Source: Vibrio variabilis (GTDB taxonomy: Bacteria > Pseudomonadota > Gammaproteobacteria > Enterobacterales > Vibrionaceae). From it: 64,000 nt of DNA. The translations under genes were made by a program, and so were the position numbers. The DNA lies in contig NZ_JYJK01000015.1 in assembly GCF_003263785.1 (NCBI RefSeq), positions 1 to 64,000 of the forward strand. Direction: 5' to 3'. Position 1 is the stretch's first letter. Each line of letters opens with the position of its first letter. Below, piece by piece: positions 29,965 through 38,903 of this stretch. Below the pieces are notes generated by a model. The model did not search any database. It was not told the DNA's origin and saw only the letters and a program-made list of their open reading frames with translations.

Positions 29965-30484
29965 ACGCACTTGCACTACTTTTATCGGGAAAAAGATTCT
30001 TTTAATTTGCGTAACATTTAGACACGACATTGAGTGTCTGGCTCTGGCTTCTTTTCGAGCCGAAGCAGCAACATCACTTTAACAATCTCGTCATAGAATC
30101 AATGCGAGATTTTTCTGGAGCGGTAGTTTAGCATCTTTTACAAAGGGTATGCCACGACCAATCTCAGCAATAGCCGCTTTATTTGGAAACTTTTGCTACA
30201 TCTGGGGTTGCGAATATGTGTAACTTTGACCAAACGCACAAACTGCTATTAATGCATTTAAAAATAAGCGATTAGCTTGTTCACAATCTGAAACATTCAC
30301 CATTATCAAAATCACATAACATTATATGTTGATACGCTGTTAATGATTTACCCCCAAAGAGGTAGGTAAAACCTTAGCTTTACCCAGGATAAATTGATGG
30401 TGATTATCAGTAAACCCTCACCTTGTTGCTAAACTGTGTTCTCAGTTTCTATTTTTGGTACCGCACCAATAAACAGGTTTGCCG
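29965..30484. other. Upstream region of the nqr operon
   Basis: This 520-bp AT-rich stretch lies between bolA and nqrA. I find no convincing gene. On the minus strand there is a half-conserved CRP-like element (TGTGA-N6-TAATG near 30310). No -35/-10 pair stands out. The roughly 150 bases nearest nqrA are probably an untranslated leader. Confidence 0.5.
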
Positions 30485-30793
30485 TTACTTACCGCCACCA
30501 GCACAATTTGGGCTAGCAGGGGCAAGTTGGTTCTCTTCGTTCCACTCTTCAGGAGTGTAGGTGTGGATCGCTAAAGCATGCACCGAACCTGCGAGCTCTT
30601 CAGCAAGCACAGTATTAACCTTACGATGCCGAGTAATAAGACGCTCGCCAGAAAAATCTTCACTGATGACAATGACCTTAAAGTGACTCTCTGAGCCTGG
30701 CGGGACATTATGCATATGACTTTCATTGCGAACATCGAGATGTGTTGGATGGAAAGCTTGATGGAGCTTTTGCTCGATAGATTGTTGAATCAT
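30485..30793 (-). CDS. bolA: BolA family protein
   Basis: BolA is a small stress-associated protein that binds monothiol glutaredoxins with iron-sulfur clusters and also affects transcription in E. coli. The 102-residue protein shows the family core [36 protein letters not shown], followed by [13 protein letters not shown]; the central His residues and the G-S-E-S-H-F motif are conserved. The start is put at the second ATG of an ATGATG pair, spaced 6 bases from AAGGA; the first ATG is an alternative. It is divergent from rlmG, with about 155 bp between the starts. Confidence 0.95.
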   Translation of the reverse strand: MIQQSIEQKLHQAFHPTHLDVRNESHMHNVPPGSESHFKVIVISEDFSGERLITRHRKVNTVLAEELAGSVHALAIHTYTPEEWNEENQLAPASPNCAGGGK

Positions 30794-30947
30794 CATACTT
30801 CCTTGGGCTGAAACCGACATTTATTTTTATATAGTCGGTAAAGTATATACTTTACTTAATCAATAATCTTCCCTTAAATCACATTCTGCTTGGCTTAGTT
30901 AGGGGGATTTTGTCAAAATACAACCATTGTCACCAATTCAAGAAATT

Positions 30948-32083
30948 ATGAAAACTGAACTGAACCTACTAGAGCGCAGCTACTCGCTTTTTCGCTACCC
31001 GAAACTTGCCAATGAGCAGCTCCAAGCATGGGATGCGGGAGACGAGTATCTGATTCAACATGTTGAAGAGCTCGCCTTGCCTAAGTCATCGAATATTTTG
31101 ATCCTCAACGATAACTTTGGAGCACTGAGCTGTTGGTTTAGTGAAGAGCACAAGGTGACTGCCGTCACAGACTCTTTTGTTTCCCAACAAGGTATCAAAA
31201 GCAACTTGTCGGCAAATAAACTTAATGGCGTAACTCTCTTGAGTTCAACTGATGCATGGCCAAACGACATCGACCTCGTGCTGATGCAAATCCCACGCAA
31301 TAATCGCTACTTAACTTGGCAGTTAGACCAACTTGCTCAAAAGTACGCAGGCCGCAGCCCGTTCATTGCGGTGAACAAAGCGAAAGAGATCCACACTTCA
31401 ACACTGAAGTTGTTTGAGAAGTTTGCAGGTCCCACCACAACATCGCTGGCAAGGAAAAAACATCGCCTAGTGTTTACTGAGCTATCTAGTGCGACACAAA
31501 AGCCAGCGGTTGATGCGTATACAACTTGGCAGGTTGAAGGGCACGATCTAACACTGGCAAACTTACCCAATGTTTACTCAGGCGAAAGCTTGGATCTGGG
31601 CGCTCGCTTTATGCTAGAGCATCTATCCAAACTCGACGCGGACAATAAAGATGTCGTCGACCTTGGCTGTGGCAATGGCGTTTTGTCGATAAAGCTCAAG
31701 CAGTTGTTCCCAGCCGCTCGCATTACCGCGGTCGATGAGAGCTTTATGGCATCAGCTCGGCAAAGCATAACTTTGAACTTAATCAGTTAGATGACGCTCA
31801 GTGCAAGTTCATTACGAACAATTGCTTAGATGGCTTTGAAGCGGCCTCACAAGATCGTGTCGTCTGTAACCCACCCTTCCATCAACAGCAAGCCATTACC
31901 GATCACATCGCTTGGCAAATGTTCTGTGATGCAAAGCATGTTCTTCGCCCTAAAGGCGAATTAATGGTTATCGGCAATCGTCACCTAGGCTACGATAAAA
32001 AACTGGCACGTCTCTTTGGCAAGCACAATGTGAAGCTTGTCGCTTCTAATGCCAAATTTGTTATTTTACAGGCAACTAAGTAA
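30948..32083 (+). CDS. rlmG: 23S rRNA (guanine(1835)-N(2))-methyltransferase RlmG (frameshift in this sequence)
   Basis: RlmG methylates N2 of G1835 of 23S rRNA using S-adenosylmethionine. There is an N-terminal non-catalytic methyltransferase-like half (LQAWDAGDEYLIQHVEE, NDNFGALSCWFSE) and a catalytic C-terminal half with the SAM motif DVVDLGCGNGVLSIKL and the catalytic NPPFHQQ. The frame breaks near 31766, after SARQS; one added C gives H-N-F-E-L-N-Q-L-D-D-A-Q. The repaired protein has 378 residues, exactly the E. coli length. The start ATG at 30948 has a weak AAGAAA ribosome site. Confidence 0.93.
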
Positions 32084-32196
32084 AGATTGAGTCATAGTTG
32101 CCCTTAGGCAACGTGCATAACAATAAGAATTCGCTATGATGCCAGCCATCGCTCGGTTTGGCTTCAATAGTTTTAGAGTGTGAAAAGGAATCATTA

Positions 32197-32766
32197 ATGA
32201 AAAAGCTCGTTTTAGCGGCTTCCGTCGTATTGCTTGCTGCATGTGCAAGCCCTCAACAAGAACAAGTCAATTTTGCGCCTAAAGCGACAACTAGTGCCGC
32301 TAAAGTCGTCGAAAACAAATCAATGTCACTCTCTAGTAAAGACGTGCGAACCGCTCAATACGTTGCACTGCTCGACAATGGCCGCTCGAACATTACGCCA
32401 GTACACACTCGTCAAAATCTTCGTATTGGCATTGAAAATGCGCTAGTGAATCAATTTTCATCACAGGGCTACCAAGTCACCGTGAACAGCGACAATTCGC
32501 TTCAAGTTGAAGTGCAGGAGGCATTGGTCTCGGTTAAACACACCGTGATGGAAAATGACATGACAGCAAACGTTGTGCTCGAACTGACCGCCGAGAATGC
32601 AAAAGGTAAGCTAGTAAAAACTTACACGGGTACAGCAAAGCGCTCAGGCCTTATGAGCGCATCTAACGACGATATCGAAACCGTACTGAACGACACGGTT
32701 AACTTGGTACTTAAAGAGATCGCCAACGACAAAGAACTGCAAGACTACATGAAGGAACGTTTCTAA
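32197..32766 (+). CDS. yajG: YajG family lipoprotein
   Basis: A 189-residue lipoprotein of the YajG family, function unknown. The signal MKKLVLAASVVLLAACAS has the lipobox LAAC with Cys at residue 16; Ser-Pro follows, which favours sorting to the outer membrane. The conserved region includes GRSNITPVHTRQNLRIGIENALVNQFSSQGYQV. AAAAGGAAT precedes the ATG at 32197, which decides the start over an upstream in-frame ATG. The stop overlaps the start of the isomerase gene (TAATG), so the pair is translationally coupled; E. coli has yajG in another context. Confidence 0.9.
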   Translation: MKKLVLAASVVLLAACASPQQEQVNFAPKATTSAAKVVENKSMSLSSKDVRTAQYVALLDNGRSNITPVHTRQNLRIGIENALVNQFSSQGYQVTVNSDNSLQVEVQEALVSVKHTVMENDMTANVVLELTAENAKGKLVKTYTGTAKRSGLMSASNDDIETVLNDTVNLVLKEIANDKELQDYMKERF

Positions 32767-33313
32767 TGCTAAAAACAGCTATTGCTACCCTAGCGCTTGT
32801 TGCAACTAGCGTATTCGCAGGTCCCAAAGTTGCAGTGGATACCAACTTAGGTCGCTTCGTGGTTGAACTTAACCAAGAAAAAGCACCGGTAAGCGTTGAG
32901 AACTTCCTAAAGTACGTGGATGACGGCAGCTATGTAAACAGCCAGTTCCATCGTGTGATCCCAGGTTTTATGGCACAAGGTGGTGGCTTTGCCAAAGATT
33001 TCAAACGCCTACCAACTTATGCGCCTATTGAAAATGAAGCATCAAACGGCTTGGATAACGATGCAGCGACGATTGCCATGGCGCGCACTCGCGATCCAAA
33101 CTCAGCGACACGTCAGTTCTTTATCAACTTCGTTGACAATGATTTTCTCAACTACAGCGTGACTAACCCAGCTATGCCGTATTCGGTAAGGTTGTTGAAG
33201 GTTTTGACGTCGTACAAAAAATGGGGCAAAAACCAACGCGCAGCACCCGCGGAATGAGCGACGTGCCACTTGATCCCATCATTATTACTAAAATGGAAAA
33301 AATCAGCGATTAA
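32766..33313 (+). CDS. ppiA: Periplasmic peptidyl-prolyl cis-trans isomerase, cyclophilin type (frameshift in this sequence)
   Basis: A cyclophilin that catalyses proline isomerisation during folding of exported proteins. A signal peptide (LKTAIATLALVATSVFA) predicts periplasmic location. Core motifs are VNSQFHRVIPGFMAQGGGF and MARTRDPNSATRQFFINFVDNDFLN, which hold the active-site Arg and Phe residues. The frame breaks near 33170, after SVTNP; one added G gives G-Y-A-V-F-G-K-V-V-E-G-F-D-V-V, and the protein then ends KMEKISD after 182 residues. It is second in a two-gene unit with yajG, and a terminator follows. Identity as PpiA rather than another secreted cyclophilin is likely. Confidence 0.88.
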
Positions 33314-33317
33314 CACC

Positions 33318-33349
33318 AGCAAGAGAGAGCCTCGCCTCTCTCTTTGCTT
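33318..33349 (+). terminator. Terminator after the cyclophilin gene
   Basis: Stem AGCAAGAGAGAG/CTCTCTCTTTGCT with one bulged T. The T run is short, so this is a moderate call. Confidence 0.5.
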
Positions 33350-33396
33350 GTTATACGTATCCATTCCCTTTCGCTGCACTCGCAAGGAGCACACCT

Positions 33397-34782
33397 GTGG
33401 AACAAAAAATGACTTGGCTTGAGACAGTCAAAAGTTACTGGGATAAAAGGCTGCTTTGGGTCTTTATGATGGGTTGTTTCAAGCGGCTTCCCTTGGGTTT
33501 TGATTGGATCGAACATGTCTGGCTGGCTAAAAGATGCCGGGCTCACTCGTGCAGCTATCGGTTACTTTGGCTCAGTGTTTGCGGTTTATGCCATCAACTT
33601 TCTTTGGGCGCCTTTAGTCGACAGGGTGAAACTTCCGGTTCTGCACAGTACGCTTGGTCAACGCCGTAGTTGGATTTTCCTTTGTCAGAGCTTTATTTTG
33701 GTCGGGACACTGTTTATTGCAGGTGTTAACCCGGCGAACAACCTGATGTTTACATCTATGTTGGCACTGTGCATCGCCATTTCATCAGCGACGCAAGACA
33801 TCGCAATTGATGCTTATCGTATCGATACTTTTCCAAAATCAGAGTCCCGTAAACTGCCGCAAGCGTCTGCAATGGCCGTGATCGGTTGGTGGACTGGTTA
33901 CTCATTGCCGGGCTATTTAGCGTTCATCAATGCTGATTCTATGGGATGGAATGGTGTTTACTACGGCATGGCAGGTATCGTTGTGATCCTTATGTTGTTT
34001 ACTCTTTTTGTCAGTGAACCGAAAACCGATCGCGAAGCACTGCAAGCACAAGCCGAAGCTCGTCACAACAAAGTAGTCGGCAGTCGCTTTACCACCTGGA
34101 TTTCTGTCACGGTCGTCGAGCCATTTTTAGACTTCTTCCGTCGCAATGGTGTGCAAGTTGCGATCACCTTATTGCTGTTCGTGTTCCTATTTAAGATTGG
34201 CGAAGCCTTCCTAGGACGTATGTCAATTACCTTCTACAAAGAAATTGGCTTCAGTAACGAGCAAATTGGCTACTACTCTAAGCTTATTGGTTGGGGGCGA
34301 CCATCCTCTTTACGCTACTAGGCAGTATGGTCAACGTTCGCTTCGGCATTGTAAAAGGCTTGATGATTGGCGGCATTGCAATGAGTGCCAGTAATCTGAT
34401 GTTTGCATGGATAGCAAAAGTGGGGCCTAGCGAGACGCTGTTCTTAGCAACCATCATTGTCGATAACTTCACAACGGCATTTTCGACCGTCGCGTTTGTG
34501 TCCTTCCTGACCGTGCTTACCGGCCAAGCATTTTCTGCTACTCAGTACGCGCTACTCGCGTCTTTGGGTAACTTCGGTAGAACAACATTGGCATCGTTCA
34601 GTGGTGAAATGGTCGACGCCCTTAATGACTGGAGTTTGTTCTTTATTATTACGTCGCTCATGGTGATCCCAAGTCTTATCATGCTGTACTCACTACGCCA
34701 TTACTTTAGTGACCTGCTTGAAAAAGCGAAACATAAAGACGAAAGCCCAACACCGAAAGAGCAAGAAAACCTGACTCAGTAA
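33397..34782 (+). CDS. MFS transporter, AmpG-like muropeptide permease family (two frameshifts in this sequence)
   Basis: A twelve-helix major-facilitator permease of the AmpG group, which imports N-acetylglucosaminyl-anhydromuramyl peptides for cell-wall recycling in the characterised members. The GTG start at 33397 follows AAGGAG. The frame first breaks at the TTT at 33477-33479: removing one T gives G-C-S-S-G-F-P-W-V-L-I-G-S-N-M-S-G-W. A second break occurs in the G run at 34293-34297: one added G gives W-G-A-T-I-L-F-T-L-L-G-S. The repaired length is 461 residues. SSATQDIAIDAYRIDTF and FSATQYALLASLGNFGR match AmpG. Whether the substrate is a muropeptide is inferred. Confidence 0.85.
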
Positions 34783-34801
34783 AACGGCTATGACAACGTA
34801 G

Positions 34802-34834
34802 AAAAGGCTCGCTATGATGCGAGCCTTTTGTTTT
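34802..34834. terminator. Bidirectional terminator between the AmpG-like gene and chrR
   Basis: Eleven-base stem AAAAGGCTCGC/GCGAGCCTTTT with a 6-base loop, between convergent genes. Confidence 0.85.
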
Positions 34835-34856
34835 GATGATCCTTTCTAGACAAGAT

Positions 34857-35537
34857 CTAAGGATACATTCCTTTACCGAAGCGGTTAAAGACTCTCGCCA
34901 CACCCTGGGTAAATATCATAGGCTCGGTCAGAATCGACAGGCACAAACAATCTTGTCCGGTTGCGGTCTGAGGCGCGTGCTTAGTATCACCGTCTTCGCG
35001 AATGAAGTCGCCTTCGTGGTACTCACCGTTTTCGTCACTGAAGCTGCCATGGAGAACCACTGTTGATTCAAACCCTTTGTGAGTGTGCTGAGGCACCTGT
35101 ACTCCTTCCGTGATGTACAACAGACTCACTTTACAATCTTCATCAATCTCGATATTGGACGTAAACACTTTTCCGCCGTAACTCTTCCACTCTCCCATTC
35201 GCTCTACGAAAGGTTTTAGCGTTGATGGTACCTTGAACGACTTGCCGTTCACTTCTACAGTCGCTGCGGTTCTCACCTTAGGTTTGCTAAAGTCAGCGTC
35301 AAGCGTCATGATGTCGTTCATCATGTTGTCAAATACGAGAGCAAGCTCAGAGTCAGAGATGGCGCCCTCAGTACCGCTGGCAACCAAATCCTCAGCAGCC
35401 TCTTCCTCGTACTTAGCCACCAATTGACGGCAGTAAGAGCATGTTTCTAAATGCGTGGCGACGGCAGCCCCGTGAGCCGAATCGATTTCTCCGGTCGCAT
35501 AACACTTTAAAACTTGTTTTTCTGGGTGGTAACTCAT
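34857..35537 (-). CDS. chrR: ChrR family anti-sigma factor with cupin domain
   Basis: A zinc-dependent anti-sigma factor that holds its ECF sigma partner inactive until singlet oxygen or a related oxidant is present. The anti-sigma domain has the ZAS motif HxxxCxxC at His29, Cys33 and Cys36 (HLETCSYC). The C-terminal cupin domain (about residues 95-215) has HTHKGFESTVVLHGSFSDENGEYHEGDF with the metal-binding His/Glu set that transmits the signal in Rhodobacter ChrR. The start at 35537 lies 1 bp after the sigma gene, so they are a coupled pair. The length of 226 residues is usual. Confidence 0.92.
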   Translation of the reverse strand: MSYHPEKQVLKCYATGEIDSAHGAAVATHLETCSYCRQLVAKYEEEAAEDLVASGTEGAISDSELALVFDNMMNDIMTLDADFSKPKVRTAATVEVNGKSFKVPSTLKPFVERMGEWKSYGGKVFTSNIEIDEDCKVSLLYITEGVQVPQHTHKGFESTVVLHGSFSDENGEYHEGDFIREDGDTKHAPQTATGQDCLCLSILTEPMIFTQGVARVFNRFGKGMYP

Positions 35538-35538
35538 A

Positions 35539-36117
35539 TTACTCCGCCTCCATTGAATGTCTTAGTTTTTCTACAGCTAGTCTGAGACGGGACTTCACTG
35601 TCCCCAAGGGGATGTCAAACATGTCTGCCACCTGCTGATGAGGTAACTCCTCCAGGTAGACTGCTCGAACCACTTCTCTCTGAGCCTTTGGTAAATCTTC
35701 TAAGAATCTAATAATTTGTTCTTTAAGTCTGTCAGTCTCGGGAGAGTAGTGCTCGACGAAATCAGGCGGGCAGTAATCTGTTGGCCAAATGTCGTCGGCA
35801 TGCACGTGCAGCTCCTTGCCTTTTTGCTTGCGCAGCATGTCAAAACACAAATTGCGCGCGATAGTGTATATCCAAGTTGATAGAGAGCTCTTACTTCCGT
35901 CAAACAAATGTGCTTTTTGCCAAACTGTGGCCATGGTCTCTTGTACCATCTCGATGGCCACTTGCTCGTTGCCCATGTGCTTGTACGTAAACTGCTTGAG
36001 ACGCGGTGAAAAGTAACTGAACACAATGCCAAAAGCACGTTTGTCACGCTGCTTCACCTGTTCCATACATTCCGCCCACTCTTGTTTGGTGAGCGCCTCT
36101 GGACTATCTACTATCAT
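35539..36117 (-). CDS. ECF sigma factor, RpoE/ECF11-like, partner of ChrR
   Basis: A 192-residue extracytoplasmic-function sigma factor. Region 2 is visible in RAFGIVFSYFSPRLKQFTYKHMGNEQVAIEMVQETMATVWQKA and STWIYTIARNLCFDMLRK. Region 4 is LPKAQREVVRAVYLEELPHQQVADMFDIPLGTVKSRLRLAVEKL. Pairing with a ChrR-type cupin anti-sigma places it in the ECF11 group, which responds to singlet oxygen in Rhodobacter and some vibrios. A promoter of the ECF11 type (TGATCC-N18-TAATAT) lies about 50 bp upstream, indicating autoregulation. It should not be confused with the envelope-stress RpoE controlled by RseA. Confidence 0.93.
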   Translation of the reverse strand: MIVDSPEALTKQEWAECMEQVKQRDKRAFGIVFSYFSPRLKQFTYKHMGNEQVAIEMVQETMATVWQKAHLFDGSKSSLSTWIYTIARNLCFDMLRKQKGKELHVHADDIWPTDYCPPDFVEHYSPETDRLKEQIIRFLEDLPKAQREVVRAVYLEELPHQQVADMFDIPLGTVKSRLRLAVEKLRHSMEAE

Positions 36118-36165
36118 ATTTCTGTCCCTAAAGTTTTGAACGCGACATTGCCACTATAACCTCTC

Positions 36166-36195
36166 ATATTACGCTCGATTAGTCTCCACGGATCA
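36166..36195 (-). promoter_or_regulatory. ECF11-type promoter of the sigma-chrR operon
   Basis: On the minus strand TGATCC (36190-36195) and TAATAT (36166-36171) are separated by exactly 18 bp, close to the Rhodobacter sigma-E consensus TGATCC-N18-TAAGAT. Confidence 0.75.
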
Positions 36196-36208
36196 TCTTT
36201 GACTGCAC

Positions 36209-36805
36209 TTAATGTCGAGTTTCCTCACGAATGTCACCCGACTTGAACGCCTCGGCCAAAAAGTCAATGGCCACAGTACAGTCAGACTGAGTCACTAGGT
36301 GCTCAAAGTGGTGGCAGTCTAGGGGAAGTACCTCTAGCCAGCGCTGGCACACCCATGACGCATCGTCAAAAAACTTGTGTAGATATAGGTCGCCGATTTG
36401 AGGAAACTTCTTATACACATCTTGCAACCGCTCGCCAAGAAACTGGTTTTCATCACTCAGCTCAGCCGTTGACCACCCTTCGAGCCAGTCGACGTTGGCG
36501 AATCGCAATCCATCATTGTCGGCATCAACGTCTAATACATTAAACTTTTTAATACCGGAAACGGTAACGCCAAGCATGCCATCATCAAGCGTCTCAAAGT
36601 CGACGATGCTGACGAACGTCCCAACAGAAGACACGTTTTTCGGCGCACCAGACTCTCCGCTAATCAAACACACTCCAAAGCCAGTCTCACTTTTTAAACA
36701 CTCGGATACCATTCGCTTGTAGCGAGGCTCGAAAATACGAAGCCTCATCTTTCCTTCTGGCAATACCACTGAACGCAGTGGAAAAAGCATAATTCGTGAC
36801 ATCAT
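36209..36805 (-). CDS. LON peptidase substrate-binding domain protein
   Basis: A 198-residue stand-alone protein of the Lon N-terminal (LON substrate-binding) family. The typical opening is MLFPLRSVVLPEGKMRLRIFEPRYKRMVSECLK, with GFGVCLISGE and VGTFVSIVDFETLDDGMLGVTVSG in the body. It has no ATPase or protease domain, so it is not Lon itself; a function as adaptor is only a guess. AAGGGAAGA precedes the start, which could be either ATG of an ATGATG pair. A promoter like that of the ECF sigma operon lies 24 bp upstream, and the sigma-chrR operon follows on the same strand, so it probably belongs to the photooxidative-stress regulon. Confidence 0.88.
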   Translation of the reverse strand: MMSRIMLFPLRSVVLPEGKMRLRIFEPRYKRMVSECLKSETGFGVCLISGESGAPKNVSSVGTFVSIVDFETLDDGMLGVTVSGIKKFNVLDVDADNDGLRFANVDWLEGWSTAELSDENQFLGERLQDVYKKFPQIGDLYLHKFFDDASWVCQRWLEVLPLDCHHFEHLVTQSDCTVAIDFLAEAFKSGDIREETRH

Positions 36806-36828
36806 TCTTCCCTTTGTTACTACATCAC

Positions 36829-36857
36829 TGTTTACGCCGCTTCGCGACTTCGGATCA
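36829..36857 (-). promoter_or_regulatory. Putative ECF11-type promoter of the Lon-domain gene
   Basis: On the minus strand TGATCC (36852-36857), 17 bp, then TAAACA (36829-36834). The -35 element and its flanks (GATGATCCG) are identical to those of the sigma-chrR promoter. The spacer is one base shorter, which one missing base in this error-prone sequence could explain. Confidence 0.6.
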
Positions 36858-36955
36858 TCCTTGTTTGTTACTTAAAGTCGGTACAAGTTGCACAAATGCA
36901 AACACAAATTGATCGTTTTGCACTCAATTTATAGAAGTTCCCTTAAACCTTCTTG

Positions 36956-36977
36956 TTTTGTGATAGGTCTCACAAAC
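36956..36977. promoter_or_regulatory. CRP binding site upstream of ompK
   Basis: TGTGATAGGTCTCACA is a perfect TGTGA-N6-TCACA site. It is centred about 62 bp upstream of the start predicted from the -10 element TATAAA (37017-37022), the class I activation position. Confidence 0.75.
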
Positions 36978-36979
36978 TT

Positions 36980-36995
36980 TAGTAAACGTTTGCGG
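36980..36995. promoter_or_regulatory. PurR/CytR-like operator upstream of ompK
   Basis: TAGTAAACGTTTGCGG (complement CCGCAAACGTTTACTA) is a near-perfect match to the LacI-family PurR box and resembles the box in front of the purine permease operon (15642). It directly abuts the CRP site, as CytR and CRP sites do at nucleoside-transport promoters. Confidence 0.55.
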
Positions 36996-37101
36996 TGTTG
37001 CACATTTACTTTGGGATATAAATCGCTATCATGCCCACCCATCGGATGAGTTCGCACGGAAAGCGGCCAATTTACAGTACAACTTGAAGAGTTTTCACAC
37101 T

Positions 37102-37887
37102 ATGCGTAAATCACTTTTAGCTCTTGGCGTTGTTGCAGCAGTTGCTGCAGTGCCAGCTTCTGCAGAATATCTATATGGCTTTGGTGGCGTTTATCTTGAT
37201 TACCAAAAATGGGATCACGAATTCACATCAAACAACGGCGATGCAAACAGTGCTCGTAACAAAGCAGTACTAGGTATTGAGGGTGGCGCAGGTTTCACTT
37301 GGGGTGAAATCTACGGTTTCTACGACTACGAAAACTTCAACAAAGGCGACGGTGAGAAGCACGGTGCATCTCTTAAAGGAACCGCTCACATTTACCTAGG
37401 TGACACAGGCGCGTCTCTTTATGGTCAAGTTTACGACACAGGTTCAGCTGGTTTTGGCGAGCACAACCGCGTAGTTGGTTTTGGTTACACAGACCTGGTT
37501 TCTGACAACGGTTGGTTCAAGCCTTGGATTGGTGTTCACCATGTAAGTACCACTGGTACTGTTCCACGTACAGGCCCTGACGGTAAAGAGTTCGGTGAGA
37601 ACGTTTCTGGTTGGAACGGCTACATGGGTGGTTGGACAGCTGGCTACAACTTCAACATCGGTGGTCAAAAATTCTCGACTGTAAACTGGAACGAAATCGA
37701 GTTTGCACGTAACGATCGTTACGCCGAGTCTCAAGGCGGTAAAGAAGGTGTGAACGGTGGCCTAAGCCTATTCTGGCACCCAGTTAAAAACGTAAAAACG
37801 GGTATCACATACCGTTACACGTACAACAAGCTAGGTATCAAAGGTTGGAATGACTTTGCTATCTACCGTGTACAATACGACTTCTAA
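37102..37887 (+). CDS. ompK: Outer membrane protein OmpK, Tsx-like nucleoside channel
   Basis: OmpK is a 12-stranded outer-membrane barrel of the nucleoside-specific channel-forming Tsx family and the receptor of vibriophage KVP40. The start is the ATG at 37102 (MRKSLLALGVVAAVAAVPASA), which gives a signal peptide cleaved after ASA; the mature protein begins EYLYGFGGVYLDYQKWDHEF. The length is 261 residues. The last residue is Phe (VQYDF), as in BAM-dependent barrels. CRP and PurR/CytR-like sites lie upstream, in keeping with nucleoside uptake. A strong terminator follows. Confidence 0.95.
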   Translation: MRKSLLALGVVAAVAAVPASAEYLYGFGGVYLDYQKWDHEFTSNNGDANSARNKAVLGIEGGAGFTWGEIYGFYDYENFNKGDGEKHGASLKGTAHIYLGDTGASLYGQVYDTGSAGFGEHNRVVGFGYTDLVSDNGWFKPWIGVHHVSTTGTVPRTGPDGKEFGENVSGWNGYMGGWTAGYNFNIGGQKFSTVNWNEIEFARNDRYAESQGGKEGVNGGLSLFWHPVKNVKTGITYRYTYNKLGIKGWNDFAIYRVQYDF

Positions 37888-37901
37888 TTGCTGAAGTTAG
37901 A

Positions 37902-37926
37902 AAAATGGCGCTACGGCGCCATTTTT
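37902..37926 (+). terminator. Terminator of ompK
   Basis: Stem AAAATGGCGC/GCGCCATTTT with a 4-base loop, ending in a T run. Confidence 0.85.
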
Positions 37927-38009
37927 TGTACCCGCTTACTTAGGTTGTTTTCGACCATTCCCGTTATCTTTGTTATCCTTCGAGCTTCACTCATCACCTT
38001 GTAGCTAAT

Positions 38010-38903
38010 GTGAATATCACTATTCTCGGCCCTGGAGCCATCGGCTCTTTATACGCCTATCGGCTCAACCAAGCTGGGCATTCAGTCTCCCTGTGGGGAC
38101 GTCATCCCGCTAGCCCAGTAGAGTTTTCATTAGACGAATGCCCGGTACTCTCGTTTGCCAATCGAGACCGTCACTGTTTACAACATTGCGATCTACTGAT
38201 CGTCACACTCAAAGCATGGCAAGTGGAAGCTGCGCTTAGCCCAATATTAGAAATGCTGCATCAAGATACGATCATCCTGTTTTTACACAATGGCATGGGA
38301 ACGGTGGAAAGGCTACAAGCTCAGTTGCACAACAGACCGGTTCTCCTCGGCACCACAACACACGGGGCATTGAGAGTGACGGCCAACGAAATCCGCCATA
38401 CCGGCCAAGGTCAAACTCTTATAGGTGCATGGAATCCTCTAGGACAACAATGTCAGTTTGTTGCTGAAGTACTCGACCACGCCATCGCTCCGGTCAAATG
38501 GCACGAAGACATTCGATCCGCACTCTGGACTAAACTCATCATCAATTGTGCGATAAACCCACTTACGGCCACCCTTGATTGCCAGAACGGACAATTAGTC
38601 CACTCTCAATATCGTTCGCAACTCAGTGCAATTGTCAGTGAAGCGGCCATGTGTGCTCGAACGCAAACGATCGAACTTGATGACAAAGCACTTTTGCAAA
38701 CAGTTCTCACTGTCGCAAAGGCGACCGAAGAAAATTACTCTTCGATGCATCAAGACATTTATAATAAGAGACAGAGTGAAATCGACTTTATCACCGGCTA
38801 CGTTTTGGACATTGCGCAAAAATACCAACTGGCAGTCCCTCAAAATGCCGCCCTTTTTCAACAGATCAAACAGATAGAAGCAAGCTGGAGCCAGCATGAC
38901 TAA
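38010..38903 (+). CDS. panE: 2-dehydropantoate 2-reductase
   Basis: PanE reduces ketopantoate to pantoate with NADPH in the pantothenate/CoA pathway. The Rossmann motif [15 protein letters not shown] is at the N-terminus. The catalytic Lys is in [16 protein letters not shown], and the C-terminal helical domain includes [24 protein letters not shown], the classical ApbA signature. The GTG at 38010 is the only reasonable start. It has 297 residues. The stop overlaps the start of yajL by 8 bp, making panE-yajL-csdA a tightly packed unit. Confidence 0.95.
   Translation: MNITILGPGAIGSLYAYRLNQAGHSVSLWGRHPASPVEFSLDECPVLSFANRDRHCLQHCDLLIVTLKAWQVEAALSPILEMLHQDTIILFLHNGMGTVERLQAQLHNRPVLLGTTTHGALRVTANEIRHTGQGQTLIGAWNPLGQQCQFVAEVLDHAIAPVKWHEDIRSALWTKLIINCAINPLTATLDCQNGQLVHSQYRSQLSAIVSEAAMCARTQTIELDDKALLQTVLTVAKATEENYSSMHQDIYNKRQSEIDFITGYVLDIAQKYQLAVPQNAALFQQIKQIEASWSQHD

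Noticed and set aside
29965..30030. Longer N-terminus for NqrA
   Set aside because: The 22 extra residues are not found in NqrA proteins, and the ATG at 29964 gives the exact family length of 446.
34857..36117. Envelope-stress sigma-E (RpoE-RseA) operon
   Set aside because: The partner is a ChrR-type zinc and cupin anti-sigma factor without a membrane helix, so this is an ECF11 system, not RpoE-RseA.
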